NCBI GenBank assembly: GCA_027405735.1
Contig: JAPEHQ010000001.1
Location: forward strand, 5,208,001-5,272,000
DNA length: 64,000 bases
Origin: Mucor racemosus
Lineage: Eukaryota > Mucoromycota > Mucoromycetes > Mucorales > Mucoraceae
Direction of reading: 5' to 3'
Shown: in pieces, positions 59,107 to 64,000 of the stretch
How the letters are laid out: each line of letters starts with the position of its first letter
How positions within the stretch are numbered: the stretch's first letter is position 1
Notes under the pieces: generated by a model
What the model was told of the DNA's origin: nothing
What the model saw: only the letters and a program-made list of their open reading frames with translations
Database searches by the model: none
Made by a program: the position numbers and the translations under genes

Positions 59107-60860
59107 TGCAGTAAAATGTAGAATAAAAGCTTTGAAAAAAGATACAGTTTAAATCCTTCTTTATTCAAAAAATGGATAGTGTGCAATAGGTCTATATTTC
59201 TACTCTATTTATATTAGTTGTGCTTTTGTTATATCTGGGAGTTGCACCGTAACTGTCAGTGATCTATCAGAATTAGGAATAACCGAATTACCAACTTAGG
59301 ACTTCTGTCAAACCGTGATGTTTAACATGCGAATCAGACAATGCTGCATTCCATACATATATCATCATGCTACTTATTAAATGATTGAAGCATGATTCCA
59401 TTGTCTTCATGCAATATCCATATGTTTATTCTTTTTGGTAAATCAATTAGTTTGTTTGTGATTTTAAAGTTTATATTGAGCTTCTTGATTTACATAATCA
59501 AGGCGGTCTTTTAATGCCCGTTTTTGGCATATTTGTTAATGATCCGCATAGAGCAATCCTTACTTTGATCTATGTGTTTCTTCAGCTTATTTTATGAATC
59601 AATTTGCTTTGTTTATGATTCGGTCTATTTTATTTATATGTTAAATTACTAATACTTTCTGTATTTACTGTTAAATTCATGTTATCTCTATTGAAATATT
59701 AGAGCATGGTTTTATGTGAGATAACATTTAATTTCTTATGTGGGGAAATAGTATCCTAGTTCAGCACAAACTCTAATGGACGAACGAGTCGATTAGCAGT
59801 ATAAACGAAATATTAAAATCTAATATAGCAATTGAATGAGCAAGAGATGACAAACCATGTAAATTAACATAATTGAATTGTTTCAAGCGTTTTGAGCTGA
59901 ATACGCCTGTATCTCATTAATAAGCCAATTCTGTTGAACCAGAATAACTTACATCTGCTTTAAACCGTTCAAATCATCTTTGTTATTAATTATATTATTA
60001 TTGATATACTTTAGTAAATTGATTAAAAAACCTTGATCTCATTGACCTGCTCATCTGGGCTGCCTAATCTATACAGCTTTTTTTATTCTGCCTACCTGTG
60101 CAGATCACTATGCCCATGAGAAGCATAGTTTGGCCGTAGTGTTAGTACAACACTAGGAGTTTCGTAGATCCGATATTAATGAAATGCACAACAAGATTTA
60201 GAATAAATATTGTAGCAAGAAAAATGTATAATTTAATAAAAAAACTTGTTAAATTAAATTACACGCAAAAACTAAAGATCATCTTTGTTTAATATCAATA
60301 ATCTGTTCTATTCATATACAGATTCTATATTACATTTATCGATTAGATCAGTATTGGATCGATTATATCTTTCTGGCACTCCATGTCAGATTAATCTATT
60401 TACATTAGTAACACAGCACATTTAGGTTGAGCTTGTTTTATATAATAGCTAAATACAACAAGTGTGCAGTAAAATAAGGGTGTAAAAAGCCATAAAAGAA
60501 TACTGTAAAAATCCTTCTTTATTAAAATATGGATAATGTGCAATAAAATGGTTATTTTACGTCTCTATTTATAATATTTGGTGGATCAAGAACGATGCTT
60601 TAAATATATTTTGTCAATAATGCTTTCAGGACAGCCCTTACTTGTTCTACTTGATAAGCATGTACTTTTTGTGTTTTTTAGTTGGGATATCCCACATTAC
60701 TTTAGTATTTCAACATCTCTTATTCGAGTATTATACCCTTGCTATTTTCATCCAATTGTCCATTTACTATACAGTCTTATTATCTTCGATAGCATGGTTC
60801 CAATGAGATGACATTCAATTTAGGTACTTTATGATGGGAAGCTAGCTTAGTTCACTTCAA
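59107..60860 (-). mobile_element. Degenerate LTR retrotransposon remnant (two related LTR-like ends)
   Basis: Stretches at 59107-59225 and 60463-60580 are related direct repeats. Read on the minus strand each gives TATAAATAGAG, then a GTGCA-containing segment, ATCCAT, AATAAAGAAGGATTT and a terminal ACTGCA. A further related pair (AGCATGGTT...GAGAT.ACATT...TAGTTCA) is at about 59700-59765 and 60790-60852. TATA then polyA signal then CA is LTR-like. No gag or pol frame survives between them. Confidence 0.45.
59260..59445 (-). mobile_element. Shortened relative of the 297-bp solo LTR
   Basis: Starts TGATCTATCAGAATTAGGAAT and ends GGTAAATCA, the complements of the ends at 18123 and 17827. Shared interior includes GTCAAACCGTGATG and CATCATGCTACT. 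About 110 bp shorter through internal loss. No clear target duplication. Confidence 0.6.
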
Positions 60861-61029
60861 AGTGGATATGTCTCACATATCCTGTTTTTTGGATTTTACT
60901 TTAGAGCAATAAGAACAATTAAGAATGTTACCACAGATCAATTAGCTGACTCTTATCAATAAGGATTACAAATCAAAAGGTTCATTATCTTACAAATGGC
61001 CGGTGGATGCAACACTTTAAATCACAATA

Positions 61030-62110
61030 AAACCGTGGAAAGACTATAATTGTAATTATCAACACTTTTATTTTATGGCAAAGTTTAATCCAAAACAACA
61101 TTTTCGGAAATATCCTATCTCTAGCAATTGTTATAACTTTTCTAATGCTAATGTTTCAGGTTTTTACAGGTATTTCACTATTTCACTATTTCACTGCTGC
61201 TAGAAATAAAACTTTGAGGCTTCATATCTATACAAGAAATTAAGCTATACTAACACTTTGTAATAATAAAACTTACTTGTTGTTTTGACGTGCTCTTTAA
61301 TATATGTTAGTATAAAAAAAATCTGAGCACTTTTATTTTTTCTCATTTCTTTGGCATTTTTACAGTATATAGATTTCAAAATATTCATTAAATTGAGCAG
61401 CATTTTTTTATATTCATGTCATAGGCCTTATTAACCTCTCTTAGTCCCAAATTAGTTTTTTTCAAAATATTGATTTTTCATGGAAATATCCTCAAAAACG
61501 TGTACAAAGGAATATTTTCATTTCTAGCTTCAATTTTTCCCTATATACCCTCATTCGAAGTTCTGAATTTGAAAAAAATAATGACAAAAATCTTATTTTC
61601 TCTGCGAAAAATGTAGTTAAAAGGTTCATTAATGGCTACATCGATAGATAATTTTTCTACGCATTATATTAATTACTTATATTTAAAAGGTGTATATGAA
61701 AAGTGATGTGTATATTCAAAAAACCTTTAAAATTTCAATTGAATTTTACGCAAAATTTAATATGAAACATTCATCTAAATTTTTTTTAGTTGGATGTAAA
61801 TTTTAAAACTGTACAAAAAGCATTTACTGCGTTAGTTCAACTTACCTTGCAGTTTATGAGCTATAAAACGATTTTGTTTTTTGGATCATTTTCTGGTCGA
61901 TTTGTACAACAAATCGATTTTGGAACTCAGTTATGATAGACAGTAAGCTTTAATGAGAGCTATTATTTTGATTTTTCTATAGAAAATCAATATTTTTTTC
62001 TGAGACAAAAATTTTAAGGTAGCTTTTAACTATATCTACTGTAGAGGTACAAAAAAAAATACATTTCATTTACCAAATAGCTTCAAACTTATCAAAAAGT
62101 TCCATAAATG
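61030..62110 (+). repeat. Repeat B, copy 5, partial
   Basis: Matches the first half of the long copies: TAATGCTAATGTTTCAGG, AAGCTATACTAACACTT, TGAGCACTTTTATTTTT, CAAAATATTGATTTTTCATGGA, TTCCCTATATACCCTCATT, ATCGATAGATAATTTT. More diverged than copies 1-4 and without the start block. Confidence 0.65.
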
Positions 62111-63205
62111 CTAAATTTTAATTTTATTGCACACATTGTGGACTTAGTCATACTTCAAAACATACGATTAGAACGATATACAATTGATATTGATAAAAAT
62201 ATTACATGAATAAATTATTTCCTACGTATACTTATCATATATAAAAACTTTTAATATATGCTTTACGATGACCAAGATCGGCACTATACACATCAGGCAA
62301 TTAAGGAGATTCTCCGCAAATGAAGTTTTTGTATCTATAAATGGCCAATGTTTTGGCTTTCGTGATATATGTAAGCATTATAATAGTCTCAATGATATTC
62401 TCGTAATATTATTGTATTTTTTACGCTTGATATCAAATGTTTGAAATAATACGTTTGATTTTCATCAATAAAATCTTTGACGAAATAAAAATACAACAAC
62501 TTCTATAAACAATAGATTTGTAACCTTTATTTTAATGTTTCTTATTATACATACAGACATATCAATATAAAATATCAATACAATATCTCCATAACATTAC
62601 TAGGCGTTTGAATGACTGATAAACGACGGACACAATAGGGAAATTATTTCAAATTATTTACGTATGATTTTTTAAACTAATTTGCTGAAACCATTATGTG
62701 GTTGTGTATAATGTTGCACACTCAAATAATATCAGATTAAGCTTTGCAATTGTTCCTTTAAATTCCTTATATACAAGCGTATCACTTGTCTGTTTATAGA
62801 CAGAAGGGCAAATAAGGCTGCAGTATCCGATTTCTTGTTGTGAATAATTTCGATGCAAATTGCTTTTTTAGGCACAAATAATGATGTGATACAATTAGAA
62901 TCATTCCTAACCATATTGATCAATAATTAAATTGAATGTGTTACTCCCAAAGACAAGTTTTATATGAAGATGTTACCATATCAGATGCTTCTTGGACCGG
63001 TTTTCACGTGAAGTGCCATAGTTTAGTAGCAATATTTGCTGCTGGTACCTTGCATCATTTTTTCTTTTATTCAAATACATGAAACGAATCAAGGTGGCGT
63101 AAGAAAATAATTCCCTCCACCTCCTCCTTTTCGTTTTGTGTACTTTTTTTCTTTCTTTCTTTCTTTCTTTCTTCTTTCTTTTCATAACATAATATCACCA
63201 AACAA
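62111..63205. other. Intergenic before the MIT-domain gene
   Basis: No gene recognised. The leader of the next gene has a CTTT microsatellite at about 63147-63181 and a CCTCC tract before it, so its 5' UTR is pyrimidine-rich. Confidence 0.4.
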
Positions 63206-64000
63206 ATGACTACGTTAGTTACACTTGTTTTGAATAATGCAGATAAGCTACCGATTGTTGGTTCCCCCATCAATCATGCAACAAATTGGTATCGCAAAAG
63301 AAGCCATAGCCAAGGTTCCGATCTTGAAACACCTCCGCCACCATATGAAAATGAACCTGTTGTACATTCTCGATTAACTCAAATTTCAGATTACGTCTGG
63401 AAAAGAGCGAGCTTTTCAAGTACAAATAGCAACGGCAGTAATCAGGTTCCTGAATCATATTTATCAACAGCCAATAAAGAAGAATCCCTGGATAAAGAGA
63501 AAATTACAGAAGGCATATCACTGATACAAATGGCAACTGAAATGAATAATGCACCTAATGGAAAAAACCAGCAAGTATCCATCGATTTATACATGATGGG
63601 ATTAGATAAAATCCTTTCCTCTTTACCAAGTAGTGTCCCTGCATAATAATTAATGTTGTATATTTATAAGCTAATGCCTAAATTACTGTTAGTTAATTCT
63701 GATCCGCTAATGAAAGCCTCCCTAGAAGCAAAACTTACAGAATTTAAAAGGAGAAGTGGTCTTGTATTACATGACGACCAAGAAAAAAAGAATTTATCAA
63801 AAGTAGATCAGAATGAAGCACTTGGAGGCCTTTCGAATCTGATCATTCATGCCGCAGTCTTGAGTGCTGTTGCAATTAAAAAAAGCTCGATTCCAGGTAT
63901 TTATTAGTTATTTATTTTAACCAAATACATTACAACAAACAAAACAAAAATATACCAACACAACTTTATAGGAATTATGTCGAGATTAGTCGAGATAACA
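63206..64000 (+). CDS. MIT-domain protein, N-terminal part (runs off the right edge)
   Basis: Exons 63206-63629, 63693-63896, and 63972 to beyond 64000; introns 63 nt (GTAGTG...GTTAG) and 75 nt. The MIT domain is spread over the first splice: GISLIQMATEMNNAPNGK, VSIDLYMMGLDKILSSLP, then INSDPLMKASLEAKLTEFKR as the third helix. Such three-helix modules bind ESCRT-III tails or microtubules in endosomal sorting. Upstream is an N-terminal segment with TPPPPYENE, a PPxY-like motif for WW-domain ligases. The uninterrupted frame would stop at 63646; splicing joins the third helix in frame and is preferred. Confidence 0.78.

Noticed and set aside
1..64000. tRNA, rRNA or CRISPR features
   Set aside because: I looked for tRNA A/B-box words and regularly spaced repeats and saw none I could support by eye. 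A tRNAscan/Infernal run would be decisive.

Overview
The window is nuclear DNA from an AT-rich filamentous fungus, most likely an early-diverging one of the Mucorales/Mucoromycota type. Genes are interrupted by many short GT-AG introns (mostly 54-66 nt) with CTAAC/CTAAT-like branch points. The gene set is fungal: Zn2Cys6 regulator, sterol C-24(28) reductase, MAP kinase kinase, exocyst Exo84, Cdc4-type F-box protein, and an RNAi-type RNA-dependent RNA polymerase. I rebuilt every gene model by hand from reading frame and splice signals. In each complete model the exon lengths sum to a multiple of three.

Layout. 1-410: 5' end of a Zn2Cys6 transcription factor (minus). 2.5-4.1 kb: a gene relic and an old repeat. 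4.1-12.6 kb: a minus-strand run of a PIF1-family helicase, an RNA-dependent RNA polymerase and a three-RRM protein, with one small plus-strand gene between the first two. 13.2-27.7 kb: a repeat-dominated block with a 1.2-kb near-perfect palindrome, several copies of a unit ('A') carrying a broken piece of a cytoplasmic dynein intermediate chain gene, copies of a second non-coding repeat ('B'), LTR-like insertions, and an intact-looking 2.2-kb DNA transposon encoding a DDE transposase with a C-terminal chromodomain. 28.8-33.4 kb: a divergent pair, CDC4-like F-box/WD40 (minus) and catalase (plus). 34.6-36.9 kb: another B copy. 39.5-50.4 kb: a gene-rich block with a MAPKK and an Asp-rich secreted protein (plus), then sterol reductase ERG4, an R3H-domain protein, an alpha/beta hydrolase and EXO84 (all minus). 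50.8-62.1 kb: a second repeat block with B copies, inverted copies of the A unit and LTR remnants. 63.2-64.0 kb: 5' part of a MIT-domain protein gene (plus).

The genes form no single pathway. The most distinctive content is the repeat landscape. The A copies carry dated filled and empty insertion sites, so their order of events can be read directly. The chromodomain transposon sits precisely inside one A copy and is bracketed by two near-identical 231-bp direct repeats, each ending in the same inverted motif. The window also holds an RdRP gene about 3 kb from a palindrome able to fold into long double-stranded RNA.
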